From Fusibacter ferrireducens (GTDB lineage: Bacteria > Bacillota > Clostridia > Peptostreptococcales > Acidaminobacteraceae): a DNA stretch of 64,000 nucleotides. The stretch is from NCBI RefSeq assembly GCF_015352425.1, contig NZ_JADKNH010000002.1, positions 107,071 to 171,070 of the forward strand, in the 5' to 3' direction. Of the stretch, positions 1 to 9,203 are shown piece after piece. The translations under genes were made by a program, and so were the position numbers. Every line of letters begins with the position of its first letter. Within the stretch, counting starts at the first letter, position 1. A model generated the notes under the pieces. The model ran no database searches and was not told where the DNA came from. It saw only the letters and a list, made by a program, of their open reading frames with translations.

Positions 1-291
1 CTAAAACCAATTTATTGTTTAATCCATCACGAGCATTGGGATGGCTCAGGCTATCCAGAGGGTTTAAAGGGCGATGAAATTCCATTGATCGCACAAATCA
101 TCACCCTCGCAGATGCCTATGACGCGATGACCTCTGATCGGTCTTATCGCAAGGGCATTTCTCATCAACAAACAGCTGAAATTATAATTAGTGAATCCGA
201 AAAACTCTTCAATCCCATGCTTGTGGAAGCATTTATCCATAGAATGTCGGATTTTGAGGCTTATTACTTATCCATTAAAAATGAGAGGTAG
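1..291 (+). CDS. HD-GYP domain protein, 3' end only
   Basis: The frame is open from the first base, so the gene starts outside the window. The visible 96 codons contain HHEHWDGSGYP followed by ADAYDAMTSDRSYR. These are the second half of an HD-GYP phosphodiesterase domain, a family that degrades cyclic di-GMP and in clostridia is often fused to sensory or receiver domains. The domain ends about 30 residues before the stop, so it is the C-terminal module. The N-terminal architecture cannot be seen. The TTG at 85 is internal and is not a real start. Confidence 0.85.
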   Translation, partial: LKPIYCLIHHEHWDGSGYPEGLKGDEIPLIAQIITLADAYDAMTSDRSYRKGISHQQTAEIIISESEKLFNPMLVEAFIHRMSDFEAYYLSIKNER

Positions 292-292
292 C

Positions 293-781
293 CTATAGCT
301 GTACTTTGTTTAATCCTCTTCTTTTCCCGCCTCTTCGAATGGCGATACAGTGTTTAACATCCTCAAGTACGGCCTCATCTGTTACATTAATCATGAGCCA
401 TTTTTGACCCATGCCGCTTTTGGTCTCGCGATATAGCTGCTGCACATATGCTGTGAAAAGAGGCAACATCAATTCGGTCTCAGTACGTTCACGCTCACCA
501 ATGACAATAAGGGCAATATAGTACCCCTGCATTGGGTACAACGTACATAAAGTGCGTCCTGCTTTTTTATATTTCACATTCCATCCATACTGCATAGAGC
601 ATCTACTGTAATCCAACTCAGGCTTACTTTGAAATTCAGTCTCTACATATGTACACAAACGTTCGAATAAGCAACTGTTCACATAGGCTTTGATCTCTGC
701 CATAGTTGGTTTCCGCGCGCCATCATTCCTATCCCAAGTTTCCTTATTTTGCACTGGCTTTTGCAATGCACTTAATGGCAA
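293..781 (-). CDS. DUF3788 family protein
   Basis: A 162-residue soluble protein without signal peptide or membrane segment. The pattern of an N-terminal helical part, a central YGWNVKYKKAGRTLCTLYP strand block and a conserved C-terminal basic tail (RRGGKRR) fits the DUF3788 family, whose function is unknown. The TTG start at 781 directly follows the stop codon of the AraC gene and has only a weak ribosome binding site, so translation is probably coupled and the start is uncertain. It is the last gene of the minus-strand run 2366-293. Confidence 0.65.
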   Translation of the reverse strand: MPLSALQKPVQNKETWDRNDGARKPTMAEIKAYVNSCLFERLCTYVETEFQSKPELDYSRCSMQYGWNVKYKKAGRTLCTLYPMQGYYIALIVIGERERTETELMLPLFTAYVQQLYRETKSGMGQKWLMINVTDEAVLEDVKHCIAIRRGGKRRGLNKVQL

Positions 782-1666
782 CTATAATTCCATATAGCTT
801 GCATCAGGATTTGTATCATAATAGATCTCGGCAATAAAGTCACCGCAAGTTTGGCTGTGCCTTTTCATCCAACTCTTCATAAACGAGTATGCTTTGAAAA
901 TCGCAGAACCAATGAGTTCAGCAAAATTTTCTGCCTCAAAGCAACAAACGACATATTCACCACATGGAAGCGTACAGGAGACATATCCCTCCACTTCTAC
1001 ATTTCCACTTGCTTCAGCGCCAACCCTGTAGGTACAGCAACCTTCTCTAGCATCCCCACTATACAAAATACCCAATTCATTGCCATCTGGCAGTAAACCG
1101 GAAAGACTTGACTTCCGGCAATGAAAATCATCCCATATTACCCCAGCAGTAGCAATGCCGGTAGATTTTCCTCCTGATATTTCAGTATCAGGCACTTCGC
1201 CTTCAATTCCAATAAACGTGCGCGATTCATCCAATTTTCTACGGGTCACTTCAACCACGATGCCATCAGAGATTAATGGAACATCTTCATCAACTGTGAC
1301 ATAGTTTAAAAGCAGATCAGGCTTGATAAAGTGATTGAGTATGACTGGATCAGCACGATATTCTTGAGGTGTCATATCATACGCCTCTTTAAATGCACGT
1401 GTAAAGTTGGCATGATCTGAAAATCCGTATTCAAGTGCCACATCAAGGATGCGCTTTTCTTTGCTCTTAAGAGCTTCCGAAGCTTTTGCCAGCCTGCGCA
1501 GCTTTATATACTCATTTACAGTCTTTTTGACTAATCGTCCAAATAAACGCTGAAAATAATAGGGTGATAATGATGCTATATTGGCTAAAGATTCTATTTT
1601 TATATCTTCTGCTAAATGGTCTTCAATGTAGTTTACTGAGTCTTGTATGGCTTCCCATGCGTGCAT
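782..1666 (-). CDS. AraC-family regulator with GyrI-like effector domain
   Basis: Residues about 8-105 form a two-helix-turn-helix AraC domain (LANIASLSPYYFQRLF, then ILDVALEYGFSDHANFTRAFK). Residues about 125-290 form a GyrI-like small-molecule binding domain. This two-domain layout is typical of drug or metabolite sensing activators such as the Rob/SoxS-GyrI group. I placed the start at ATG 1666 because AGGAGG lies 6 bases upstream. An ATG at 1684 would overlap that binding site. The gene follows a truncated hydrolase whose stop codon overlaps this ribosome binding site. Confidence 0.85.
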   Translation of the reverse strand: MHAWEAIQDSVNYIEDHLAEDIKIESLANIASLSPYYFQRLFGRLVKKTVNEYIKLRRLAKASEALKSKEKRILDVALEYGFSDHANFTRAFKEAYDMTPQEYRADPVILNHFIKPDLLLNYVTVDEDVPLISDGIVVEVTRRKLDESRTFIGIEGEVPDTEISGGKSTGIATAGVIWDDFHCRKSSLSGLLPDGNELGILYSGDAREGCCTYRVGAEASGNVEVEGYVSCTLPCGEYVVCCFEAENFAELIGSAIFKAYSFMKSWMKRHSQTCGDFIAEIYYDTNPDASYMEL

Positions 1667-1676
1667 ATGACACCTC

Positions 1677-2000
1677 CTAAGCAAAGGATATCACAAATAC
1701 AACTTGTGCGCTTGTCGCACAATGCTCTTTTAATTTAACAGCTTCAGGATATTGCTTTGGTTTCCCAATAGCTTCCTGCATTGGATACCATATCGACACC
1801 ATGACTTTTCTATAGTCCGAGGTTTCTGGCGTGTATAATTCTGCCCTATCCAAATCTTCCAATTGCAGATTGATTTCACCAATTTTAAAATGTCCTTTAA
1901 CAGCTGGTAGACTGAATCTCGGAAACAGATAGGCTTTTAAACTTACGAGTATCACAACCACTAAAATCAACAACCCAATTATAATTTTCATGCCATTCAC
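1677..2000 (-). pseudogene. Truncated alpha/beta hydrolase, PAF-acetylhydrolase-like N-terminus
   Basis: GTG start at 2000 with AGGAGG 7 bases upstream, then one N-terminal membrane helix (residues about 5-22). The following LPAVKGHFKIGEI, DRAELYTPE and VMVSIWYP match the N-terminal strand region of platelet-activating-factor acetylhydrolase-type hydrolases. These are normally 350 residues or more and carry a GxSxG nucleophile much later. Only 107 residues remain and no catalytic triad is present. The reading frame drifts into unrelated sequence after about residue 85 and stops at the next gene. I read it as a decayed 5' remnant. It could still be expressed as a membrane-anchored peptide. Confidence 0.55.
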
Positions 2001-2012
2001 GCTGTATCCTCC

Positions 2013-2366
2013 TCAGTAGGATTGATTAAATTTCCCCTTATAAAAATTCTCATTGCCAAGTGCTTTCGCCTTCAAGCTAAAAATAACACAACCATCTGGA
2101 CAAACAATTTCCTTACTATACTTGCTATTACCACCAATGTTCATCAAATCGCCGCCACTTCTAACCGCCTCCATGACTGGAAACATCATCATCATTACTT
2201 TGGAACAAATACCCTGTCCACTTGCATTTACAGGACAACCATAGGTACAGGTATACTTATCACCTATTTCCTCACCGTTTCTACAATAGCCCTCTGTGTG
2301 TGTACCGCGAAGAAATCCGACGACTTCTATTTCCCATTCATACGTCTCATCATACCACTTTTTCAT
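2013..2366 (-). CDS. TIGR04076 family protein
   Basis: A 117-residue cysteine-bearing protein. Features seen: GYCRNGEEIGDKYTC near residue 26, a CPVNASGQGICSK segment and VCPDGCVIFSLKA near the end. This resembles the TIGR04076 family of small proteins of unknown function with conserved glycines and cysteines. Start chosen at ATG 2366, with GGAGG 7 bases upstream; the reading frame continues ten codons further but without a binding site. First gene of the run that continues into the hydrolase remnant, the AraC gene and DUF3788. Confidence 0.6.
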   Translation of the reverse strand: MKKWYDETYEWEIEVVGFLRGTHTEGYCRNGEEIGDKYTCTYGCPVNASGQGICSKVMMMMFPVMEAVRSGGDLMNIGGNSKYSKEIVCPDGCVIFSLKAKALGNENFYKGKFNQSY

Positions 2367-2429
2367 AATTAACCTCCAATTCAGTACATGTCTCATATCA
2401 CTTATAACTATATTGAAATTTCACTTCAT

Positions 2430-2870
2430 TTAGAATGCTCGCTTAAGATATACCATATCAACCAGTTGCACGCCATCTTCAAATATGGGATGATCATAGT
2501 GATCTGTAAAAAAGTTTTTGACTCTATGGGATTCTGCAAAACCGCAGGCATTATAAAAAGAAAGACTAGAATAACAATCTCCTGTGCCCACAAACATGGT
2601 TTTGCACTCAGGGTAATAAGTAAATAAAAACGCTATCAGCTTTTTTCCATACCCTTTTCGCTGACAATTGGGCAACACTGCAATATTCTTAAGTTCATAA
2701 ATACCATCCGCTTCTTTAGTAACCACACATTCAGCCTTTACGCCATCGTCGTCTAAAATAAACATATCACCGCGTTCAAGATAGATGTCAATCATATCTT
2801 CCTGCTCATCTGCAAGTAATAATAAGTCGATATATGCTTTCTTATTTTCCGTTATTCTTCTTATATTCAT
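2430..2870 (-). CDS. GNAT-family N-acetyltransferase
   Basis: 146 residues. The acetyl-CoA binding motif A is visible: IAVLPNCQRKGYGKKLI (Q/RxxGxG/A type) near residues 63-79. It is followed by the SLSFYNACGF motif B near residues 103-112. Substrate cannot be predicted. Close homologues of this length acetylate small molecules or act on protein N-termini. Start ATG 2870 has GGAG 8-11 bases upstream. It is a single gene; the upstream region is shared with the divergent DUF5131 gene. Confidence 0.85.
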   Translation of the reverse strand: MNIRRITENKKAYIDLLLLADEQEDMIDIYLERGDMFILDDDGVKAECVVTKEADGIYELKNIAVLPNCQRKGYGKKLIAFLFTYYPECKTMFVGTGDCYSSLSFYNACGFAESHRVKNFFTDHYDHPIFEDGVQLVDMVYLKRAF

Positions 2871-3072
2871 GTCCTCTACTCCTTTTTATATGGCCTTATA
2901 CCTCTTAAAATATGCCCAGTTCGCCTTACAATAACCTAAAATCAATTTAAATCAAAGGACTCCCTATACACTGCTGATATAATTTTTCTTTATTGCTTCT
3001 TATATCTATCATTATAAAAGAAATCGAATTTGTCAATATTTCGGATTTTTTTTATGATGTTATCTCAAATTT

Positions 3073-3101
3073 TTGATTTCACTTTTATTTCCGGATATAA
3101 T
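3073..3101 (+). promoter_or_regulatory. Sigma-A type promoter for the DUF5131 gene
   Basis: TTGATT (3073-3078) and TATAAT (3096-3101) are separated by 17 bases and lie about 80 bases before the ATG at 3182. The rest of the 311-base gap 2871-3181 is AT-rich with nothing else recognised. Confidence 0.6.
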
Positions 3102-3181
3102 GTATGTGATGAGCACTCAATAACGAATACCATATTGTAGAACGAACAAAATATTATGAAATTGAAATCAGGAGGCAGTTT

Positions 3182-3904
3182 ATGAACTGGGAGCCATGGA
3201 CAGGATGTTATAAAGTAAGTGAAGGTTGTGAAAACTGCTATTTTTATGGGCCACACGCGAAACGCTATGGTCAAAATACCATTGAAAAAACGGATAAATA
3301 CGACTGGCCTATTCGGAAAACTGCAAAGGGTGAGTATAATATCAAGGGAAACAAGATTCTGCCCACTTGTTTTGCAACCGATTTTTTTCTGCCAGAGGCA
3401 GATGAGTGGCGCAAAGAAGCTTGGGCTATTATTAAAGAGAGAACTGACATTGACTTCTTGATTTTAACCAAGCGCATTGACCGATTCTTAATATCTCTAC
3501 CCTCAGATTGGGGATCAGGATACGACAATGTCAATATTGGATGTACTGTTGAAAATCAAAAAACAGCCGATGATCGACTGCCTCGCTTCTTATCCTATCC
3601 AATTAAGCGACGTTTTATCGCCTGTGCCCCGCTTTTAGAAAATCTTGATTTGACGCCATATCTTCATGGTGTAGACCATGTTACCGTTGGTGGCGAAACT
3701 GGTCGAGATGCTCGCGAATGCGATCTGGATTGGGTTCTAAGTATCCGCGAACAATGCGTTAAAGCAGATGTCACCTTTTGGTTTAAAAATACAGGCTCGT
3801 TTTTCAAACATGATGGCATCACAGAAAAAATAAATCCTTTTAAACAAACCAGTAGAGCCAAAACGCTCGGGATTGATATCTTAAAGGGAAAGAAGTTATT
3901 TTGA
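3182..3904 (+). CDS. DUF5131 family protein (phage Gp37/Gp68-like)
   Basis: 240 residues starting MNWEPWTGCYKVSEGCENCYFY. This N-terminal signature of WxPWTGC followed by a cysteine pair defines the DUF5131 / phage Gp37-Gp68 family. Later blocks FLILTKR, NVNIGCTVENQ, RRFIACAPLLE and VTVGGETGRDAREC also match. The family is suggested to have a radical-SAM-like TIM-barrel fold but has no established reaction. It is common in phages and accessory regions. GGAGG lies 7 bases before the ATG. It converges on the PPOX gene with a 38-base gap. Confidence 0.8.
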   Translation: MNWEPWTGCYKVSEGCENCYFYGPHAKRYGQNTIEKTDKYDWPIRKTAKGEYNIKGNKILPTCFATDFFLPEADEWRKEAWAIIKERTDIDFLILTKRIDRFLISLPSDWGSGYDNVNIGCTVENQKTADDRLPRFLSYPIKRRFIACAPLLENLDLTPYLHGVDHVTVGGETGRDARECDLDWVLSIREQCVKADVTFWFKNTGSFFKHDGITEKINPFKQTSRAKTLGIDILKGKKLF

Positions 3905-3942
3905 TGAACTACCGCATTAACGCCGTAACGATTGCGTCGCCA

Positions 3943-4362
3943 CTATGTCAGTGATATGACTTCAATATTTTCAAAATCCAAAGTAACAGTCGCCGTGTCA
4001 AATTTAAGCTCATAAAGCACAAGATACTGTCCTGCTTGTTCAATGGTATTTTTATAATTTGGAATTTTGGATACAAATCGATCTTGTACATCAAAAACAC
4101 TCAATTGACTCTCATTAACCTGTGCTTTAGCCTTGACGTGCTCATTCCCTTTATGTGGAATCGTTGTAAAAGACACATTTTTATTTTGACTAAACTCTTT
4201 GATCTTATCATTATCTCTAAAAGAAGCAAAATAGAGTGTTTTTAAGACCTCATCATATACAAAATTAACGATTCTAACATTGCTTATGTCATCCACACTT
4301 GTTGCCAAAGCAATTTCTGCCTGTTCTGCCATAATTCTCTCAAATTCTTTCTTTGCATTCAT
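3943..4362 (-). CDS. Pyridoxamine 5'-phosphate oxidase-fold protein
   Basis: 139 residues with the PPOX/FMN-binding split-barrel pattern: an N-terminal helix, LATSVDDISNVRIVNFVYDE, LYFASFRDNDKIKEFSQN, then a hydrophobic C-terminal half. Such small proteins bind FMN or F420 and reduce varied substrates. The substrate is unknown here. GAGGAG precedes the ATG by 9 bases. A TetR-type palindrome lies about 75 bases upstream of the start, so the gene is probably repressed by a TetR protein not encoded next to it. Confidence 0.75.
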   Translation of the reverse strand: MNAKKEFERIMAEQAEIALATSVDDISNVRIVNFVYDEVLKTLYFASFRDNDKIKEFSQNKNVSFTTIPHKGNEHVKAKAQVNESQLSVFDVQDRFVSKIPNYKNTIEQAGQYLVLYELKFDTATVTLDFENIEVISLT

Positions 4363-4436
4363 TCTGATATCTCCTCATATAATATTTTTTAGATACGTCA
4401 ATAGACCCTAGAATCTAAATAGATTATTACACACAA

Positions 4437-4452
4437 TAGACCGATCAGTCTA
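4437..4452. promoter_or_regulatory. TetR-type operator upstream of the PPOX-fold gene
   Basis: TAGACCGATCAGTCTA is a 16-base near-perfect palindrome (TAGAC...GTCTA), the kind of sequence bound by TetR/AcrR repressors. It lies in the promoter region of the minus-strand gene starting at 4362. No TetR gene is adjacent. Confidence 0.45.
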
Positions 4453-4572
4453 ACATTTGTAACATATCATTTTTTACTCGTTCTGTCAATTTATATCTTA
4501 AACACGAGCCCATTGGATATTGTTGAGAAAGATATCCTCGATTCAGTGCAATATCTCATCGTAAATTAAAGA

Positions 4573-4609
4573 GTTGCCTCAGCAAAATTTCATTTCATGC
4601 TGAGGCAAC
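4573..4609 (-). terminator. Terminator of the chemoreceptor gene
   Basis: Perfect 12-bp stem (4573-4584 with 4598-4609) and a 13-base loop, just after the stop codon at 4629. The T-tract on the minus strand is weak. Confidence 0.6.
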
Positions 4610-4628
4610 TTCTTGCAAATTTTTTAAA

Positions 4629-6725
4629 TTATTCAGATTGTTCGGTTGTCTTGAATTTTGCAGTTTGCTCAGTCAGTCTAATTGCCAATTCCTTATTACT
4701 TTTTGATAGCTCATTGACTTCCATAACAGCTGCACTTTGTTCTTCAGTAGAAGCGGAAATTTGCTCACAAGTAGCCGAGAGACTCTCTGTCAATCCTGTT
4801 AAAACCGACACTGCCTTTGTAATCGTATTTTTTCCTGCGTCAACAGAATTTGTTACTTCCATAACTTCATTCATTGATTGTACCAATTCTTGAACAGCTC
4901 CTTGTATCTGACCAAAAATCTCTAGGGTTTTTGAAAGTGTTTGAGTTTGTTGTTGGGTAACACCTGTAATTTCCACAATATTATTAGTTGCATGGTTGGT
5001 ACGATCAGTGATATTCGTTATGATTTCTTCAACTTGTTCCGTAGTCTGATTGGTTTCTTCCGCAAGCTTACGAATTTCATCTGCAACTACTGCAAATCCC
5101 CGACCAGCTTCACCAGCTCTAGCAGCCTCTATGGATGCATTAAGTGCCAATAGGTTGGTCTGCTCTGAAATTGAACGAATGTGCCCCATGAATTCACGCA
5201 TCGCTTGAACAGTCTTCTCAATCTCCTTAATGCCAATAGAAACTTTATCCGTTTTATCAATACTCTCACTTGTAATTTTAGCTAAATCTGTTATGATACT
5301 GTCACCGTTTAGACTGAGTTCCTGAACTGTTTTTACGCGAACATTTGCGTTTTCAATGCTTTGGTGTCCCTTTTCCACCACAACACCCAACTGCTCTGCG
5401 CTGTATGACACCCGTCTGCCTTCGTCTGCCTGTTCATTAGCCGAGACTGCAAGCGCTTCCACAGCCTTTGCATTTTCCTCCACAGCATCAGCCGTTTCAT
5501 TCATAATATTTGACAGTTTATCCGATCCAGCACTAACCTCTTTAACGCCTGTTTTTAACGAATGAACCAGCTCACTGAGCTGAAGGCGCATTGATTTTAC
5601 ATCTCTGGCAATTTCACCTAGTTCATCTTTCGATTCTAGTATCTTCTTATCTTGTTCCACAGTGAAATCACCTGCAGCAATTTCATGAAGCTGACTCCCT
5701 AATTTTCTAAGAGGTCCCATGGCAGTCCTAATCCCTATTATGCCTGCAATAATAGCCAGTATAAAAATAACAGCTGTTACACTAAGAGAATTTATCAGGT
5801 TATCCTTCAAAATGCTATTAAGATGATCCAAAGAAATGGCAATAGAAATAATTTCAGAAACTTTGTTGTCATTCTTTATCGGAACCAAAACTTCATAGGC
5901 CTGCTCACCAGTGTCCTCTAGGGTTACCAAACGAGATATTCTTTCGCCACTATTCATTACACTTAATCCAACAGAATCTGTATATGGTACAAGTTCAGTG
6001 CTTGACTTGTTTCCAGCCAATATGACAGCTTCTCGCTTTGTGTCATCATAAGGTTGAACAGCATCTTTTTTAGCTTGCTCTTCTTTAGTTAATTCCATAG
6101 AAATCATATGCGCCTGAAGAATTTTAGGATTCTGATATAATTGATCCAATAATACTTCTGGGCTAAACTGCTTTTGGATTTCCTTAATTATAGATGCATT
6201 AATCCCAATCTGAACATACCTATCATCGTCCAATGATATGCCTCCAAATTTGTTCATTTCTCCTGAAATTAAATCTCCTCGAATAGCTTCCATATAGGAA
6301 TACGCCTGTCCATTAAAAACTGGATCCATAGGATGTCCTTGAGGATATTCCCAACCAATATAATCCGCTATATTGGAGTACTGGATTTTTCTATCTTTGT
6401 CGATTACATAAATATCATTAACCTCAACTTTTGACAAGAATGATTTCAACTTTTCGTTACTCATCTCTTCTGGTGGAATAAGATTAACTGCTTCAGCTGC
6501 CAAGATAATACGTTCAGCCATTAATGAATCAATACGTGCAGAAAAAGCCTTTGATATTTGAATTTTTTCGGATATAGAATCTGCTAATTGATAGCCTTCA
6601 TTCTGCATTTCTCCGTACATGGTCTTCTTAAGTTGTACTGCATTTTGATAGGTAATTGCCCCACCAACTATAACGATTAAAATAAGAGTAATCAAAATAA
6701 TCTTTGTTTGAAATTTTAATCCCAT
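4629..6725 (-). CDS. Methyl-accepting chemotaxis protein
   Basis: 698 residues. An N-terminal membrane helix (about 6-27) is followed by a large extracellular sensor region of Cache type, a second helix near 315-337, a HAMP domain, and a long cytoplasmic signalling domain. That domain carries the conserved hairpin tip ([20 protein letters not shown], then [18 protein letters not shown]). It senses an unknown ligand outside the cell and signals to CheA/CheW. ATG 6725 has AGGAGG 8 bases upstream; a TTG two codons earlier is less likely. Monocistronic, with its own terminator. Confidence 0.93.
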   Translation of the reverse strand: MGLKFQTKIILITLILIVIVGGAITYQNAVQLKKTMYGEMQNEGYQLADSISEKIQISKAFSARIDSLMAERIILAAEAVNLIPPEEMSNEKLKSFLSKVEVNDIYVIDKDRKIQYSNIADYIGWEYPQGHPMDPVFNGQAYSYMEAIRGDLISGEMNKFGGISLDDDRYVQIGINASIIKEIQKQFSPEVLLDQLYQNPKILQAHMISMELTKEEQAKKDAVQPYDDTKREAVILAGNKSSTELVPYTDSVGLSVMNSGERISRLVTLEDTGEQAYEVLVPIKNDNKVSEIISIAISLDHLNSILKDNLINSLSVTAVIFILAIIAGIIGIRTAMGPLRKLGSQLHEIAAGDFTVEQDKKILESKDELGEIARDVKSMRLQLSELVHSLKTGVKEVSAGSDKLSNIMNETADAVEENAKAVEALAVSANEQADEGRRVSYSAEQLGVVVEKGHQSIENANVRVKTVQELSLNGDSIITDLAKITSESIDKTDKVSIGIKEIEKTVQAMREFMGHIRSISEQTNLLALNASIEAARAGEAGRGFAVVADEIRKLAEETNQTTEQVEEIITNITDRTNHATNNIVEITGVTQQQTQTLSKTLEIFGQIQGAVQELVQSMNEVMEVTNSVDAGKNTITKAVSVLTGLTESLSATCEQISASTEEQSAAVMEVNELSKSNKELAIRLTEQTAKFKTTEQSE

Positions 6726-7096
6726 AGTCAATACCTCCTTTTTTAATAATCCTCTATAATCCAGATATACATTTTATGTGCTTTCTTTACTTACAAAGCA
6801 ATACCCCTATGGCCTATTTTAAGACACCTCCTCTTACAATTATAGACTTTTCTATAATTTTATGTTAACCAGCAATAAAAAAAACCTTCACCTCCATCAA
6901 ATTATCCCTTTATATCTTCAGTTGATGTGTGCATTCTAATCCTACTGTAACTTTATCAAAGTAGATTCATATATCTTTAGGTACTCCAAGCACTTAAGTA
7001 ATGATAATTCATATTTACCCACTTCCACATAGAAAACACATTTATATAAAAGCGTGAAAATAAATACATCACTTTATCTGCAATACTCATAAGAGC
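6726..7096. other. Intergenic region upstream of the chemoreceptor
   Basis: AT-rich and about 370 bases long. No open frame, clear sigma-28 promoter or dyad was recognised. Confidence 0.4.
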
Positions 7097-7147
7097 AAAA
7101 AAAATCACTAAAGACAAGGTTTAAGAAAACCTTATCTCTAATGATTT
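7097..7147 (-). terminator. Terminator after the DUF4386 / AraC-remnant unit
   Basis: A long imperfect stem (7104-7123 with 7128-7147) is followed on the minus strand by a run of T residues (7097-7103). It ends transcription of the unit 8031-7218. Confidence 0.7.
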
Positions 7148-7217
7148 ACTATTATGTGATACTTCATTTCACTTTCTCCTTTTATTGACAATTGAAAGAT
7201 CATTCGTGGATATGCTT

Positions 7218-7349
7218 TTAAAAGTGCGCCTTCGCTTCTCGATTCCGAATATAAATACCATGCATAGAATAAAACACGTGAGAGAAGGCCGCCGCTGAAT
7301 TATACCCATATTTTACTGCTACCTCATCGACTGACCTCAGATCAAGCAA
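7218..7349 (-). pseudogene. AraC-family regulator C-terminal remnant
   Basis: The minus-strand frame just after the DUF4386 stop reads DLRSVDEVAVKYGYNSAAAF, then SHVFYSMHGIYIRNREAKAHF and a stop at 7218-7220. This is the second helix-turn-helix of an AraC domain (the VA.KYGY.S..AFS.VF signature). There is no start codon and no first helix-turn-helix. About 40 codons survive, overlapping the end of the DUF4386 gene by a few bases in another frame. Confidence 0.6.
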
Positions 7350-8031
7350 TATCCACCTCTTCTGGAGGTACCTTTATGCCTTTAATCAAAAGCCAGATCA
7401 ATAACAGTACTTCACCCCAAAAAGTAAATTGAGTAATTCTTAGTCCATAGTCTGGCAGTAAAAAATACGTAAAGAAATCAGTCAAATATCCGAAGCCGGC
7501 AACTGTTAAAAGAATTGCCAAGATTCTAGGCATAAACTTTGACTTATAGACCAAATATCCCAATGGAAATAACCAGAGGCCAAAGAATATATGAGCGATA
7601 TAATTCCCACCCTTAAATAAATCTAAGAACAGCAATGCCTGATAGTGAGGTCCTCCAAGGTTAAATGCAGATAGACCATCCACGCCTTTGAGCATAAACA
7701 GCGCCACCAGTTTGTTCAGCGCGTTCACACAGATGGTTGCACTCCCCACCAATACGAATGAGATCATCAACAATCCCTGATTTTTATTCACGGTTTCGAA
7801 CAAAGTGTAGAGCATATAGGCCAGCATTATCCAGCTCACCACCATCATCAAATCGCTGACAATGCTGATTCGAAAAAGCCATTCAAAATAATTCATATTT
7901 TCAGCAATTGTCGTTGCCTTCACACCTGTTATAAGTTTACCATTTGTACTATTTGAAAAAAAGCCAGTTATAGCCACAGCGACATACAGAAGCCCAGCAA
8001 TTCTTGCAATGTTCCTTTTTATCTTCATCAT
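7342..8031 (-). CDS. DUF4386 domain membrane protein
   Basis: 229 residues with about six hydrophobic segments. The N-terminal RIAGLLYVAVAITGFF, the NLGGPHYQALLFLDLFKGGNYIAHIFFGLW block and the LPxGYLVYKSKFMPRILA segment fit DUF4386, a family of integral membrane proteins of unknown function. The start has a purine-rich site (GGGGGG) about 4-9 bases before ATG 8031; the next codon is also ATG. It lies downstream of an intact AraC gene, 11 bases apart, so both are probably co-transcribed and AraC-regulated. Confidence 0.75.
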   Translation of the reverse strand: MMKIKRNIARIAGLLYVAVAITGFFSNSTNGKLITGVKATTIAENMNYFEWLFRISIVSDLMMVVSWIMLAYMLYTLFETVNKNQGLLMISFVLVGSATICVNALNKLVALFMLKGVDGLSAFNLGGPHYQALLFLDLFKGGNYIAHIFFGLWLFPLGYLVYKSKFMPRILAILLTVAGFGYLTDFFTYFLLPDYGLRITQFTFWGEVLLLIWLLIKGIKVPPEEVDIA

Positions 8032-8042
8032 TTACCCCCCCT

Positions 8043-8948
8043 TTAATTTCTAAATGCCATAGGCGACATGCCCGTCTTGGTTTTAAACAGTTTCGAGAAA
8101 TGCTGTGGATATTCAAATCCCAACTCAGCAGCGATCTGTTGCACCGGTTTATCAGTCTCCATGAGCAATCTCTTAGCCTTATCCATCAGATACATATAGA
8201 TGTGCTCTTGTGTGTTCTTACCCGTCTCTTTTTTGAGGAGATCACTCAGATAATTCGGGGAATAACCCATTTCCTGCGCAAGAAATTTGACAGTTGGCAA
8301 CCCAACTTTTTCTAAATTATCTGATTCAAAGCAATGCTTTAACAATGCATCAAATTTTACAATGACTTCTTTATTCACTTTGGCTCTTGTGATGAACTGT
8401 CGTCCATAAAATCTTTTACAATGATTTAAAAGCAATTCTATATACGAAATGATTAAATCCGTGCTATAAACATCCATGTTTCGGCAGAATTCGTCTTGAA
8501 CATCATTTGCTAAAGAAGTGATTTTCGCCTTCTCCTGATCTGAAAGATGCAGTGCCTCTGTGCTGGCATAAGAAAAAAAAGTGTACTGGTTCATCTTTTT
8601 CGACAGTACACTCTTGTCGATTAGATCAGAGTGAAAGCAAAGAATCCAGCCAGTATTACCCTTTACTTCCGAGTTATCTTCATCAATATATAGTTCTTGC
8701 CTAGGTGCCACGAAGGTCAAACTGCCTTCCTGAAAATCGTAATACTGTCTACCATACTTGTTTTTGCAAGTATTGCCTTCTTTTAAACTGATCGTATAAA
8801 AATCCGTGAAAATATGAAGGTCGTTTGTTGAGACTGTTGGATTTATTTCGGTAAGATCTACAAGTGTTATAAGTGGATGTTTTGGCTTCTCAGCGCCGAT
8901 TAACTCATGTAATTGAGCAATTGATTCTATTTTATAACAATTATCCAT
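8043..8948 (-). CDS. AraC-family transcriptional regulator
   Basis: 301 residues from ATG 8948 (GAAGGG upstream). The N-terminal 190 residues form a cupin-like ligand-binding half (YTISLKEG, YDFQEGSLTFVAPRQELY). The C-terminal 100 residues carry both helix-turn-helix motifs (FLAQEMGYSPNYLSDLLKKETG, then VQQIAAELGFEYPQHFSKLFK) and end in MSPMAFRN. It probably activates itself and the downstream DUF4386 gene. The ligand is unknown. Confidence 0.87.
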   Translation of the reverse strand: MDNCYKIESIAQLHELIGAEKPKHPLITLVDLTEINPTVSTNDLHIFTDFYTISLKEGNTCKNKYGRQYYDFQEGSLTFVAPRQELYIDEDNSEVKGNTGWILCFHSDLIDKSVLSKKMNQYTFFSYASTEALHLSDQEKAKITSLANDVQDEFCRNMDVYSTDLIISYIELLLNHCKRFYGRQFITRAKVNKEVIVKFDALLKHCFESDNLEKVGLPTVKFLAQEMGYSPNYLSDLLKKETGKNTQEHIYMYLMDKAKRLLMETDKPVQQIAAELGFEYPQHFSKLFKTKTGMSPMAFRN

Positions 8949-9110
8949 GACATGCCCTTCTTTCCCCAAATTCATTACTTAAATTATCGTTAATTTAATA
9001 ATACAATTAATATACCGATAAATAAATAAACATATTACAGGCTTGCTTATACATTTTACTGACTTAGAGCACTTTAGAACCATCTGTAGAACCCGTTTTT
9101 TTCTTTATAC

Positions 9111-9141
9111 AAAAAAAGAAGACTTACAATCGCAAATCTTC
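9111..9141 (-). terminator. Terminator of the oxidoreductase-buk-ptb-transporter operon
   Basis: The stem 9118-9125 pairs with 9134-9141 (one mismatch) and is followed on the minus strand by seven T residues, about 60 bases after the transporter stop codon. Confidence 0.75.
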
Positions 9142-9203
9142 TCTTCCACTTTAAATATTATTCTGATGCCAATGATATCCCTTACAAGCAGTCTTGCGAC
9201 CAC

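Noticed and set aside
850..1100. Plus-strand open frames over the AraC gene and similar antisense frames elsewhere
   Set aside because: They lack binding sites and recognisable motifs, and lie opposite well-supported genes.
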